Assembly (NCBI GenBank): GCA_965203365.1
Contig: OZ241878.1
Coordinates: 3,286,001-3,350,000, forward strand
Length of the DNA stretch: 64,000 bases
Reading direction: 5' to 3'
Origin: VYFG01 sp965203365
GTDB lineage: Bacteria > Pseudomonadota > Gammaproteobacteria > Arenicellales > Poriferihabitantaceae
Part shown: positions 1-8,872 of the stretch, piece after piece
Numbering within the stretch: the stretch's first letter is position 1
Layout: each line of letters starts with the position of its first letter
Notes under the pieces: generated by a model
Told to the model about the DNA's origin: nothing
The model's database searches: none
The model's input: the letters and a program-made list of their open reading frames with translations, nothing else
Program-made: the position numbers and the translations under genes

Positions 1-1
1 G

Positions 2-997
2 GTCCGGCAGGTCGGGGTCTATATTGATCGACTGCAATTCATGAATGCCAGGACTGGCCAGGCGATTTGTCATATCCCACTGGATGGGCATTTCCAGGAA
101 CGGTTCGGTAATCCCTATGCAGTTGTGCATCGCGCCGACCTGCATGGTGTGTTGCTGAAAACGTGCGAGGCCAATGACTTGGTTACCCTCAGAACGTGTT
201 CTCGGGTGACAGGTTTCGAGCAGGTCAGTCGGGTGGTCCGTGTCTTGGTCGCAGAGGGGAACAGTGTGGAAGGGGATGTGCTGATTGGTGCCGATGGTCT
301 ACGCTCACTGGTTCGGGAGCAGATGGTGGGGGACGGAGAGCCCAGGGTTTCAGGACATGCGACCTATCGGTCAGTGATTGTGGCAGACCGCATGCCGGAC
401 GATCTGAAATGGAATGCGGCCACACTGTGGGCGGGTCCTTCATGCCACATGGTGCATTACCCGCTCAAAGGTGGGAAAGTTTTCAATCTCGTGGTGACCT
501 ATCATCGTGACATGCAGGAAGCCATTGCCGGGAAACCAGTGGACCATGCAGAGGTACGGGAAGGATTCGAGGAGGTTCATCCCCAAGTCCGCCAATTGAT
601 CGAAAGTGGTGATAACTGGAAACTGTGGGTGCTGTGTGATCGAGATCCCATCTTGAACTGGGTGGACGGTCGGGTGGCCCTTCTTGGGGATGCCGCCCAC
701 CCGATGTTGCAGTACTTTGCGCAAGGAGCCTGTATGGCAATGGAAGATGGCGTATGCCTCGGACATATGATGCAGACATATGAAACACCGGAAGACGCCC
801 TCTTGGCCTATTGTCGTCAACGTGTGGTCAGAACAGCCCGGGTCCAATTGGGGGCCCGCCTCATTGGTGACTACATCTACCACCCATCTGGCGCTGCCGC
901 CGAGGTCAGGGACCATGTCATGGGCAGCAAGACTCCTGATCAGTGGTACGATGACCTGCAATGGTTGTATGGTGGTAACGGGTTGGAGGCCGAGTAG
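2..997 (+). CDS. 3-hydroxybenzoate 6-hydroxylase-like FAD monooxygenase (5' partial)
   Basis: The reading frame is open from base 2, so the true start and the N-terminal Rossmann GxGxxG lie before the window. Visible signatures are the mid-protein DG motif (GDVLIGADGLRS) and the GD motif (VALLGDAAHPMLQYFAQGA) of class A flavoprotein hydroxylases. The segments HFGNPYAVVHRADLHG-like and YFAQGACMAMED resemble 3-hydroxybenzoate 6-monooxygenase, which makes gentisate from 3-hydroxybenzoate. The next gene, 26 bases downstream, is a gentisate 1,2-dioxygenase, which supports that substrate. Salicylate 1-hydroxylase or 6-hydroxynicotinate monooxygenase are related alternatives. The assignment rests on family resemblance plus context. 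Confidence 0.85.
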   Translation, partial: VRQVGVYIDRLQFMNARTGQAICHIPLDGHFQERFGNPYAVVHRADLHGVLLKTCEANDLVTLRTCSRVTGFEQVSRVVRVLVAEGNSVEGDVLIGADGLRSLVREQMVGDGEPRVSGHATYRSVIVADRMPDDLKWNAATLWAGPSCHMVHYPLKGGKVFNLVVTYHRDMQEAIAGKPVDHAEVREGFEEVHPQVRQLIESGDNWKLWVLCDRDPILNWVDGRVALLGDAAHPMLQYFAQGACMAMEDGVCLGHMMQTYETPEDALLAYCRQRVVRTARVQLGARLIGDYIYHPSGAAAEVRDHVMGSKTPDQWYDDLQWLYGGNGLEAE

Positions 998-1023
998 AGT
1001 GATTCTGTTGGAGGAAGAGAAAG

Positions 1024-2073
1024 ATGTCCATGATTGAAACGCCGGAAGTCACGCCGGAGAGGGTCAAGTATTATGACAAGATCAGTCAAAAGAGCCTGTC
1101 ACCGCTATGGATGATCTTCAATTCATTGATTTCTACCGTACCGAAAAGTGATTGCCAGTCCCACTTATGGCGCTTCTCCGCCCTGAACCCCCTGTTACTG
1201 GAAGCTGGAGAACTGATTACCGCCAAGGAGGCCGAACGTCGGGTGCTGGTGCTGGAAAACCCCGGCATGCCGAACACGGGGAGAATCACGACGTCGCTGT
1301 ATGCAGGCCTGCAGCTCGTGCTGCCGGATGAAGTGGCTCCCGCTCACCGTCACACCCAGTCGGCCCTGCGATTTGTGATGGAGGGTAGCGGAGCCCATAC
1401 TTCCGTCAATGGCGAGCGGACCCTGATGTATCCCGGGGATTTTGTCATCACCCCTCCTTGGGCTTGGCACGACCATGGCAACGAGTCTTCAGAGCCGATG
1501 ATCTGGATGGATGGTCTGGATATTCCCATCATACAGCTGTTTGGAGCCTCTTTCGCCGAACCCTACGACGAAGACACTCCGCCAGTCACGGTCCCGACGG
1601 CAGACAGTCTGGCCCGTTATGGTGCCAATATGCTGCCGGTGGATCATGAAAGAAAAGGACTGGCTTCCCCCCTTTTCAGTTACCCTTACCGTCGTAGTCG
1701 GGAAGCCTTGGAACGAATGAAACAGCGACAGGAGTGGGATGCCTGTCATGGTCTCAAGTTGCGTTATATCAATCCGGTGGATGGCGGGTCGGCCATGCCG
1801 ACCATTGCCACATTCCTCCAGTTGCTGCCGGCCGGTTTTCATACGGCTTCCTATCGGTCGACCGACGCCACGGTGTTTTCACCGGTTGAGGGCTGTGGGT
1901 TCAGTCTGGTCGAGGGGCAACGGTTCGACTGGGAGGAAAAGGATGTGTTCGTGGTACCGAGTTGGTCGCGCATTACCCATCATCCGCAGTCTGAAAGTGT
2001 CCTGTTCAGTTTTTCAGACCGGACCAGTCAGGAAAAGCTGGGAGTTTTCCGTGAACAGCGTATCCATGGATAG
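1024..2073 (+). CDS. gentisate 1,2-dioxygenase
   Basis: A 349-aa bicupin protein, the usual length for gentisate 1,2-dioxygenase, which opens the ring of gentisate to maleylpyruvate using Fe(II). The N-terminal cupin shows the metal-binding histidines in APAHRHTQSALRF and the PPWAWHDHGNE motif; the C-terminal cupin is near residues 250-340. A GGAGGAAG Shine-Dalgarno sits 8 bases before the ATG. It directly follows the hydroxylase that would make its substrate, so the pair forms a gentisate pathway unit. Maleylpyruvate isomerase and fumarylpyruvate hydrolase are not in the window and may lie upstream. Confidence 0.92.
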   Translation: MSMIETPEVTPERVKYYDKISQKSLSPLWMIFNSLISTVPKSDCQSHLWRFSALNPLLLEAGELITAKEAERRVLVLENPGMPNTGRITTSLYAGLQLVLPDEVAPAHRHTQSALRFVMEGSGAHTSVNGERTLMYPGDFVITPPWAWHDHGNESSEPMIWMDGLDIPIIQLFGASFAEPYDEDTPPVTVPTADSLARYGANMLPVDHERKGLASPLFSYPYRRSREALERMKQRQEWDACHGLKLRYINPVDGGSAMPTIATFLQLLPAGFHTASYRSTDATVFSPVEGCGFSLVEGQRFDWEEKDVFVVPSWSRITHHPQSESVLFSFSDRTSQEKLGVFREQRIHG

Positions 2074-2170
2074 CGGGTGATAGCGCTTCTGTGCCAGTCG
2101 ATCGAATTCCACCCATTTCACGAAGAAAGATGGAGGTGGTTCAGGGCGAGACAAACTGAATGAAAGCAGC

Positions 2171-3322
2171 ATGAAAATCCGAATTGTGGGAGGCGGCCCG
2201 GCGGGCCTGTATGCCGCCATTCTGCTGAAGCGTATGCGGCCGGATATCGACCTTGTTCTGTATGAGCAAAGTACGGTCAATGCCACCTGGGGATTCGGGG
2301 TGGTGTTTTCGGAACAGGCGCTCGATTTCCTCCGCAGTGTCGACCCCGAAACCATGGACTTGATGGGTCGCCGGATGGAACGCTGGTCCAAGATCATGAT
2401 ATCCCATCGTAATGAACGGATTCATATTGATGGCATTGGATTTCGGTCGATAGGTCGTCTGGCGATGCTTCAACTCTTGCAGTCCCAGGCGACGTCACTA
2501 GGTGTAGAGTCGAGATATGGTCAACGAATTCACGATCCCTCGGTGTTTGACGATTGCGATTTGGTGATCGCGGCGGACGGTGTGCACTCCGTGGTTCGTG
2601 CCGAGGCGCCGGAGCAATACGGCGAGTCCATGACGCTGCTTGACAATCGTTTTGTCTGGTATGGCGCGACCAGGCCATTCGATGCCCTGTCCCAGACATT
2701 CCAGCGGACGGCACTGGGCGACTTCAATGCGCATCACTATCGCTATTCTCCAGACCGGAGCACATTCCTGGTGGAGTGCACCCCGGAAACTTTCGTGAAT
2801 CACGGCTTTGAAACCATGCCCGAGTCGGAATGCCGTCGCATCCTACAGGAGATTTTCAGCGAGGAATTGGCCGGTGCGACATTGGTCAACAATCACTCCG
2901 TCTGGCGCCGGTTTCCGGTTCTGAGAAACACCCACTGGCACCATCGCAATCGAGTCCTGATTGGCGATGCCCTACATACGACGCATTACTCCATTGGGTC
3001 GGGTACCCGTCTTGCTCTGGAGGATGCGGCCGCACTCGCTAGGTCACTGCGTCGCCATGACTTCGACATTGATCTCGCACTATCGTCATATCAGACTGAA
3101 AGGGAACCGGTACTGAACAAACTGATGGCAGCCGCCAGGTGCTCTGCCCGATGGTATGAACAGTTTGGTGAACATATGGATCTGGCACCTTGGCCTTTTG
3201 CGCTGAGCTACATTCTTCGCTCTGGACGGGTGGATGAAGCCATCTTGGCCAGGATGTCGCCGAACTTCTATCGGGAGTTGCAACAGCGGGGCATAGCCAT
3301 TCCTCCCTCGCCCGGGAATTGA
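2171..3322 (+). CDS. FAD-dependent monooxygenase, salicylyl-CoA 5-hydroxylase / 2-aminobenzoyl-CoA monooxygenase type
   Basis: A 383-aa flavoprotein starting MKIRIVGGGPAGLYAAIL, a complete N-terminal Rossmann FAD motif, followed by the ATWGFGVVFSEQALDFL stretch. That stretch is characteristic of the hydroxylase domain of salicylyl-CoA 5-hydroxylase and anthraniloyl-CoA monooxygenase. The DG motif (DLVIAADGVHS) and GD motif (VLIGDALHTTHYSIGSGTRLALEDA) are intact. It lies 97 bases after gentisate dioxygenase on the same strand, so a role in feeding the gentisate route, for example from salicylyl-CoA, is plausible. Only the flavin domain is present; the longer two-domain forms have an extra C-terminal reductase domain that is absent here. 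Confidence 0.8.
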   Translation: MKIRIVGGGPAGLYAAILLKRMRPDIDLVLYEQSTVNATWGFGVVFSEQALDFLRSVDPETMDLMGRRMERWSKIMISHRNERIHIDGIGFRSIGRLAMLQLLQSQATSLGVESRYGQRIHDPSVFDDCDLVIAADGVHSVVRAEAPEQYGESMTLLDNRFVWYGATRPFDALSQTFQRTALGDFNAHHYRYSPDRSTFLVECTPETFVNHGFETMPESECRRILQEIFSEELAGATLVNNHSVWRRFPVLRNTHWHHRNRVLIGDALHTTHYSIGSGTRLALEDAAALARSLRRHDFDIDLALSSYQTEREPVLNKLMAAARCSARWYEQFGEHMDLAPWPFALSYILRSGRVDEAILARMSPNFYRELQQRGIAIPPSPGN

Positions 3323-3467
3323 CTGCTTCACGTCAGGACACAGAGATTATCCCTTTATCGAAGAGTCTCAACCCCAACGGGTCGAATCAATGACAGCTTG
3401 TGGGCTGATTCCCAAGAGACGCTTTGTCTGACGTATTTCCGTGGTGGGATCGTCGACTTAAAATCAG

Positions 3468-3526
3468 CCCCCGCTCCACTCCGAAGTGCAACCCAGGTCG
3501 GGTTGCACTTCGGAGTGGAACGGGGG
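3468..3526. repeat. 59-bp near-perfect palindrome built from two IS30-like ends
   Basis: Two 20-bp perfect arms (3475-3494 and 3500-3519, reading TCCACTCCGAAGTGCAACCC on the left) face each other across a 5-base centre, AGGTC. After one mismatch, six further C:G pairs extend the arms to 3468 and 3526. The same 25-base sequence type occurs at 36334-36358 and 36908-36932, the latter just before an IS30 transposase remnant and in the orientation of its left end. The element therefore looks like two transposon ends with no interior, a minimal MITE, in the gap between two convergent genes. It could also work as a bidirectional terminator hairpin. Confidence 0.75.
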
Positions 3527-3639
3527 GAGGAAACCATCTGCCTTGGTCGCTATTCCTTCCTGTCGATACAGGCTGGTATGATGTCCAACCATCCTCATCC
3601 ATAGCCTCGTTTCCGGTGGGCACAGGAACTTATGGGAAT

Positions 3640-4584
3640 CTAGGCGAATATGTCCGGCCAGAAACCGAAGTTTTCTCGGAAACGTTCCACGATCTGCTCC
3701 AGTGTAGGGCAGTGATTCTGGGTGCCGTAATGTTCAATCCCAATGCCACCCATCAACGAGGCGAGTTTTCCGGTGGTCGGCCAGTCTGCCCCTTTCTGGA
3801 TGCCATGCAGTATTCCGGCCCGGAAAGCATCGCCACAGCCAGTGGGATCGTTCATCTCGCCGACATGGACCGGGGGGATGTTTAGAGTTTCCCCGTCTAC
3901 CATGATGACGGAACCGGAGCCCCCCTTGGTGACGATCAGAGCCTCTAGGTCGGTAGCGATATCCTCCAGCGTGCGGCCGGTTTTTTCCGCTAATAGTTTC
4001 GATTCATAATCGTTCACGCACAGGAAGTTCGCTTGTTCAATGAATTTCAGGAGTTCCTCGCCACTGAACATGGGCAGACCCTGTCCCGGATCAAATATCC
4101 AGGGAATGCCTCGCTCACTGAATTGCTCAGCATGCCGGATCATGGCTTCCCTGCCGTTGGGTGAAACGATACCTAACGTGATTCCACTGGCATCATCCAC
4201 CCTGTTCTTGTGGGCATAGTTCATCGCACCGGGATGGAAGGCAATAATCTGGTTGTTGTCCATGTCAGTGGTGAGGAAAGCCTGGGCGGTATAGGTGTTT
4301 TCGACTTCAGTCACATGAGTCAGGTTGATGTCTCGTTTTTTTAGCCACTTGCGGTAGGGTTTGAAGTCCTCTCCAACTGTCCCCATGGGCAGGGGATCGC
4401 CGCCCAGCAGCTTCAGGTTATGACTGATGTTGCCCGCGCATCCACCAAATTCCTTTCGCATCTCCGGTGCGAAGAAGCAGACATTCAGGATATGGACCTG
4501 ATCAGGAAGAATGTGATTCTTGAATCGGTCATGGAACACCATGATGGTGTCATAGGCGATGGAACCTGTAATCAGAGTGGTCAC
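3640..4584 (-). CDS. PfkB-family carbohydrate/nucleoside kinase
   Basis: A 314-aa ribokinase-fold kinase. The N-terminal MTTLITGSIAYDTIM and the GGCAGNISHNLKLLGG segment fit the substrate-binding region. The C-terminal NDPTGCGDAFRAG motif carries the catalytic Asp and the anion-hole glycines of PfkB kinases. The start codon is GTG. The family phosphorylates sugars, adenosine or related substrates with ATP; the substrate cannot be assigned from sequence, though the overall pattern (long first lobe, GMGTVGEDF-like segment) resembles the adenosine-kinase-like proteins common in gammaproteobacteria. It lies downstream of the ubiquinone hydroxylase operon on the same strand, with a damaged small gene between them. 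Confidence 0.88.
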   Translation of the reverse strand: MTTLITGSIAYDTIMVFHDRFKNHILPDQVHILNVCFFAPEMRKEFGGCAGNISHNLKLLGGDPLPMGTVGEDFKPYRKWLKKRDINLTHVTEVENTYTAQAFLTTDMDNNQIIAFHPGAMNYAHKNRVDDASGITLGIVSPNGREAMIRHAEQFSERGIPWIFDPGQGLPMFSGEELLKFIEQANFLCVNDYESKLLAEKTGRTLEDIATDLEALIVTKGGSGSVIMVDGETLNIPPVHVGEMNDPTGCGDAFRAGILHGIQKGADWPTTGKLASLMGGIGIEHYGTQNHCPTLEQIVERFRENFGFWPDIFA

Positions 4585-4707
4585 GGTTGTTTCTTGTGAT
4601 GGTGGGAAAAGAAAAATGCTGGACTCGCTTCGTTACCGGCAAAACTTGTCTGCTCCATGCGGCGTCGAGGCGTGGTTCCCGATGACAAAACCGTTGACAT
4701 CAGCGAC

Positions 4708-5030
4708 CTATTCCGGGAATGCCTCAATCTCGTGATCGAAACATTCAATGTCCTGGCCGCATGTCACGCAGATCATCGGGTTATGGCGTTCAAACGAAAC
4801 CCACAGCCCGCCTCAAAGTCGGATTGGATGACAAGATCCGCATCAACGAATGGGTTCCGCTCCTGATCGACAGTGGTGCCCCCAATATTGGAATCTCGTT
4901 TCAGTCGTTCCAAGTCCATATCTTCTGTCGCCAGGTACCAGATTTGACTGGAATCAGGGATGGAGAAGACCCTGAGACGAGTTAGGGACGTGATCAGTTC
5001 GGTCGGACGAAGATCGTCACGGTCATTCAT
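4708..5030 (-). pseudogene. possible small zinc-ribbon-like protein, frameshifted
   Basis: An 85-codon frame starting at 5030 (MNDRDDLRPTEL...) runs to 4773. A different frame then gives a C-terminal tail SFERHNPMICVTCGQDIE ending at 4708, with a CxxC pair. Adding one T at the TTT run (about 4797 on the plus strand) would join them into a ~107-aa protein with CGFSFERHNP at the join. No start codon precedes the tail in its own frame. I do not recognise the family. The position, between visC and pfkB on their strand, favours a real gene; the break is either decay or a one-base sequence error. Confidence 0.35.
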
Positions 5031-5057
5031 CTCACTCGCACAAGAGGGTCATGATGA

Positions 5058-6281
5058 TCAGGTCTTGTTGATGGGGTAGCAGGCTTTGGGAAGATCGCCC
5101 CGGATGCCCAGAGCATATTGTACAAGTGAATGTTTCAGGGGTCGAACATTCCCGGCGATACGAAAAGCCGCAGCCCGCGAAATGCGCAACGCTGGTAGGC
5201 GGCTGCCAAACAGGTTCTTGAACCCTTTCATGACCTGAATAGCCATGCTGTTGTGTCCCCAACGCCAGCGTTCATACCGTCGAAGGACACTGTGGTTGCC
5301 AATGCTCTTTCCGGCATCCCTTGCTGCCGCCACCGTTTCCACCAGCGCGGCGGCGTCCAGCATACCGAGGTTTGCACCCTGACCCGCGAGGGGATGAATC
5401 GAGTGGGCGGCGTCACCCACCAGCACCAGACGGGAGTGATGATAGGTCTTGGCATGTTGGCTAGCCAGGGGAAATCGTCGTCGATCCCCGATCAGTCGAA
5501 GGAAACCCAGGTCGGGTTGGAAATACTGCTCCAGTCGTCGGCAGAATTCGTGGGTCTCTAATGCCAGCAGATCGTCCGTGTCGTCACGATCCCGGGACCA
5601 CACCAGTGAACAATATTGTCCCATCAGCGGAAGCATGGCAATCGGCCCCTGGGGGGTGAAAACCTGATAGGCGGTCTGGTGATGTGATCTGGATATTTCC
5701 AGCGTGGCGACGACGGCATCTTGATGAAAATCCTGTTCAACCCAATCAATCCCGGCCAAAGTGCGCAGGGTGGATTTCGCTCCATCTGCGGCGACCACCA
5801 GACGGCTGGTAATGCGCTTCCCACCTTCCAGGTCGAGCCTTATGGTTGGTTCATTACCGGATTTCCCGGATTCAAGACGGATGACTTGCTCACCATAGCG
5901 CAGGTCAGCGTGGTAGTTCTGACGGAGGCGGTCCAGCATGGATGCAGTCACCAGGGAGTTTTCGACAATGTGTCCCAGTGTCGGGACACCTTCTTCTTGG
6001 GCCTCGAATTGGATCTGGGCTGTACTGTCACTGTCCCAGACCCGCATCGTCTGATACGGCGTACATTGCCCACCCTGGATCGACTCCCAGACATCCACAT
6101 GCATGAGAATGTGCTGGGTAGAGCAGTTCAGCGCACTGACTCGCCCCACCACATCCGATGCATTCCGGGAGGGGGGTAGGCCGGCATCCACGACAACCAC
6201 CTGAAATCCTTCCCGGGCAAACAGGCAGGCACAGGCCAGTCCGATCATGCCTCCACCGACCACGGTGACGTCAGCGTTCAT
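5058..6281 (-). CDS. ubiI: UbiH/UbiF/VisC/COQ6-family FAD-dependent hydroxylase (visC/ubiI-like)
   Basis: A 407-aa aromatic-ring hydroxylase of ubiquinone biosynthesis. The N-terminus MNADVTVVGGGMIGLACACLF holds the FAD dinucleotide motif; the family signature VLVGDAAHSIHPLAGQGANLGMLDA is complete. The ATG at 6281 is chosen because it overlaps the stop of the upstream ubiH gene in an ATGA arrangement and places the Rossmann motif at the N-terminus; a longer open frame to 6407 would run inside ubiH. UbiI hydroxylates C5 of the quinone precursor, while UbiF-type proteins act at C6, and the two cannot be separated with certainty here. Gene order pepP-ubiH-visC supports VisC/UbiI. Confidence 0.87.
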   Translation of the reverse strand: MNADVTVVGGGMIGLACACLFAREGFQVVVVDAGLPPSRNASDVVGRVSALNCSTQHILMHVDVWESIQGGQCTPYQTMRVWDSDSTAQIQFEAQEEGVPTLGHIVENSLVTASMLDRLRQNYHADLRYGEQVIRLESGKSGNEPTIRLDLEGGKRITSRLVVAADGAKSTLRTLAGIDWVEQDFHQDAVVATLEISRSHHQTAYQVFTPQGPIAMLPLMGQYCSLVWSRDRDDTDDLLALETHEFCRRLEQYFQPDLGFLRLIGDRRRFPLASQHAKTYHHSRLVLVGDAAHSIHPLAGQGANLGMLDAAALVETVAAARDAGKSIGNHSVLRRYERWRWGHNSMAIQVMKGFKNLFGSRLPALRISRAAAFRIAGNVRPLKHSLVQYALGIRGDLPKACYPINKT

Positions 6282-7537
6282 CCTGATGCGTTGGTCGTAT
6301 GACCCGTGATGGGGTTTTCCAGCGGCAGTCCCCGGATCAACTGGCTGGACGTGTTGGCGAGCCCCATAGTGCGACGCAGCAGGAAGCGTTTCGCCGGGGG
6401 GAGCCACTCCACACTCTTCAGTCCAAGATTGCGTACCAGTGAAACTCCGGGCAGGTCGGAGGTGAAGAGCGCGACCAGACTGTGGGTGAATTGTCTCACC
6501 ATGAATGAATCCCGGCGCCGGAGCCGGTTATATTGCGAAAGGAGGGGTTCGGAGCCGAGGTCCTGCCCCTTGAGGCAGGCATGAAAAATCAGTTCCGCGA
6601 GCACGGCAATGTCGCGCAGCCCGAGGTTGAATCCCTGTCCTGCCACGGGATGGACGATCTGGGCAGCATTGGCGAGCACCACTCGGCGGTCTTGGGCGGG
6701 TGGTCCGAAGTAGTGACGATAAAGCCGGTAGGACTGGCGCACGGATGGGTCGCGCAGGTTGCCCGCCCTGTCCCCGAAAGTGCGTTGCAGGTGGTGGATG
6801 AAGGTGTCGTCTTGCATGGCCAGTCGCTGAGTGAGTGCTTCTGGCATCGAGGTCCAGACCACGGCCAGACGATTTTGGCTGAGCGGCAGCAGGGCGAGGG
6901 GTCCTTCCCGGGTAAATCGTTCCCAGGCCCGTCCTTGGTGGAGTTGGTCCGTGGTGACGACCGACAGCAGGGCCTGTTGTCGATAGGGCTTTGAATCGTC
7001 TTGTCCTCCTGCCATCAATCCCGAGCGTCCACCCTCCGCCATGACCACCAGTGGGGCTGAGATACGAACCGTTTTTTCTCCTTGTGTCACCGCCAGATAT
7101 CGTCGGCTCCCCGAGGCCTCGGTTTTTTCGGCTTGGGCAGGACAGAACAAGGTGATGCCATCCGAGGCAGCCAAGGTGGTATGGAGTATGCGGCCAAGAG
7201 ACCGGGTCGGGACGACATATCCCAGCGCCGCCGTTCCGGCGTGACGATGTGACAGATGAGTCATGCCAAATCCGCCACGGTCCGACACATGGATGTCGCG
7301 AATCGGTTCGGCCTCGGCGGCGATGGATGACCAAACCCCCATGCCGGTATAGATGCAACGGGAACTCCAGGTCAGTGCCACGGTACGCTCATCGTAGCTC
7401 GGTTGCTGGGCATGCCCCCAGGCCCAGCGTTCCACCACCGCAATGGTCAATCCGGATTGTCTGAGCGCCACGGCCAGACTGGCGCCGGCCAGTCCGCCAC
7501 CGACGATCACCAGATCAAATGCGTTTGAGGTCGACAT
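6278..7537 (-). CDS. ubiH: UbiH-type ubiquinone biosynthesis hydroxylase
   Basis: A 419-aa FAD monooxygenase of the UbiH/COQ6 family (2-octaprenyl-6-methoxyphenyl hydroxylase), which adds a ring hydroxyl during aerobic ubiquinone synthesis. It begins MSTSNAFDLVIVGGGLAGASLAVAL with the FAD motif. The GD region is VVLANAAQIVHPVAGQGFNLGLRD, where the usual GDAAH reads ANAAQ, a pattern common in UbiH itself. It follows pepP by 19 bases and overlaps the next hydroxylase by 4 bases (ATGA), so both are probably translated from one mRNA. Confidence 0.9.
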   Translation of the reverse strand: MSTSNAFDLVIVGGGLAGASLAVALRQSGLTIAVVERWAWGHAQQPSYDERTVALTWSSRCIYTGMGVWSSIAAEAEPIRDIHVSDRGGFGMTHLSHRHAGTAALGYVVPTRSLGRILHTTLAASDGITLFCPAQAEKTEASGSRRYLAVTQGEKTVRISAPLVVMAEGGRSGLMAGGQDDSKPYRQQALLSVVTTDQLHQGRAWERFTREGPLALLPLSQNRLAVVWTSMPEALTQRLAMQDDTFIHHLQRTFGDRAGNLRDPSVRQSYRLYRHYFGPPAQDRRVVLANAAQIVHPVAGQGFNLGLRDIAVLAELIFHACLKGQDLGSEPLLSQYNRLRRRDSFMVRQFTHSLVALFTSDLPGVSLVRNLGLKSVEWLPPAKRFLLRRTMGLANTSSQLIRGLPLENPITGHTTNASG

Positions 7538-7556
7538 GGGTACAAGGCCGAGCTAC

Positions 7557-8867
7557 TCAACTGGCCATCAGGTGCTCAATATCGTCAATGGTCTTGGGGG
7601 CCTTTGTGGTCAGGTTCTCATTGCTCGAGCGGGTCACGAGAATATCGTCCTCAATTCGAATCCCGATATGATGCCAGCGCTCCGGAATGTCCTCTTCTGC
7701 ACTGATGTACAGACCCGGCTCCACCGTCAGCACCATACCCGGCTCCAGCAGTCGCCACATGCCCTCGACCTTGTATCCTCCCACGTCATGCACATCCATA
7801 CCCAGCCAGTGGCCGGTATTGTGCATGTAGAATCGCCGATATGCTTTCGTTTCGACCAGTTCATCGGGATCCCCCTGGAGCAGGTCCAGGTCGACGAGCC
7901 CTTCGGTCAGGACACGTACCGCTACGTCATGGTATTCGACCAGGGTTCTGTCGGGAGTCACGGCGGCAATGGCCGCTTCCTGGGCGGACAGAACCACCTC
8001 ATAGACGGCTCGCTGCTCTGCGCTGAAGCGACCATTGACCGGAAAAGTCCGGGTGATATCTGCGGCATAACAATCAAGTTCGGCACCGGCATCAATCAAC
8101 AGCAGATCGCCATCGCGAAGTTTGCAGTTATTCTCGGTGTAGTGGAGGATGCAGGCATTGGCACCGCCAGCGACGATGGAGGGGTAGGCAGTCCATCCGC
8201 TGCCGCCGAGCCGGAACTCGCATTCGAGCATGGCCTGAACTTGATATTCGAACCGGTCGGGCATGGTATTTTGCATGGCGCGGATATGCCCCCGAGCCGA
8301 GATCTGGGCGGCCTGTCGCATCAATTTCAGTTCCTCCTTGCGTTTGATCAGTCGCATCTCATGGAGCAGGTGACTGAGGTCCGCGATTTCTCCCGGGGCA
8401 TCTACCCCAGAACGTTGCTGTTGGCGAATCCGGCCAACTGTCTGGGTGATTTTGTTGTCGAAATCCGAATACCGCCCGATCATGGTGTACACCTTGAACC
8501 GGTCTTCCAGATAAGTGGGCAAGGTCGCTTCCAATTCTTCGATCGGGAAGGCCTGATCGGCCCCATAATGCTGCCTAGCCCCCTCAATGCCTTGCCGTTT
8601 GCCTTCCCAACGTTCGCTTTGGGGATCTTTCGGACGGCAATACAGGATGAACTCCCCCTCCGGCCGTCCGGGTGCCAGCACCATGACCGCTTGGGGCTCG
8701 GGAAACCCGGTCAGATAGTAAAAATCACTGTCCGGTCGAAACGGGTAATTCACGTCCCGGTTCCGCGGTCTTTCCGGCGCGGTCGGCAGGATCGCCACCC
8801 CGTCTCCCATCTGGTTCATGAGGTCCTGACGACGTCGTCTGAAAGTGGCTAAATCTATGTTGGGCAT
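7557..8867 (-). CDS. pepP: Xaa-Pro aminopeptidase
   Basis: A 436-aa M24B metallopeptidase that releases N-terminal residues preceding proline. An N-terminal creatinase-like domain covers about residues 1-170. The C-terminal pita-bread domain shows all five metal ligands: Asp in LIDAGAELDCY, Asp in AADITRTFPV, His in HNTGHWLGMDVHD, Glu in VLTVEPGLY and Glu in GIRIEDDILV. Length and motif order match E. coli PepP. It starts 5 bases after the stop of ygfB and precedes ubiH, the standard gammaproteobacterial order. Confidence 0.95.
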   Translation of the reverse strand: MPNIDLATFRRRRQDLMNQMGDGVAILPTAPERPRNRDVNYPFRPDSDFYYLTGFPEPQAVMVLAPGRPEGEFILYCRPKDPQSERWEGKRQGIEGARQHYGADQAFPIEELEATLPTYLEDRFKVYTMIGRYSDFDNKITQTVGRIRQQQRSGVDAPGEIADLSHLLHEMRLIKRKEELKLMRQAAQISARGHIRAMQNTMPDRFEYQVQAMLECEFRLGGSGWTAYPSIVAGGANACILHYTENNCKLRDGDLLLIDAGAELDCYAADITRTFPVNGRFSAEQRAVYEVVLSAQEAAIAAVTPDRTLVEYHDVAVRVLTEGLVDLDLLQGDPDELVETKAYRRFYMHNTGHWLGMDVHDVGGYKVEGMWRLLEPGMVLTVEPGLYISAEEDIPERWHHIGIRIEDDILVTRSSNENLTTKAPKTIDDIEHLMAS

Positions 8868-8872
8868 CGTAT

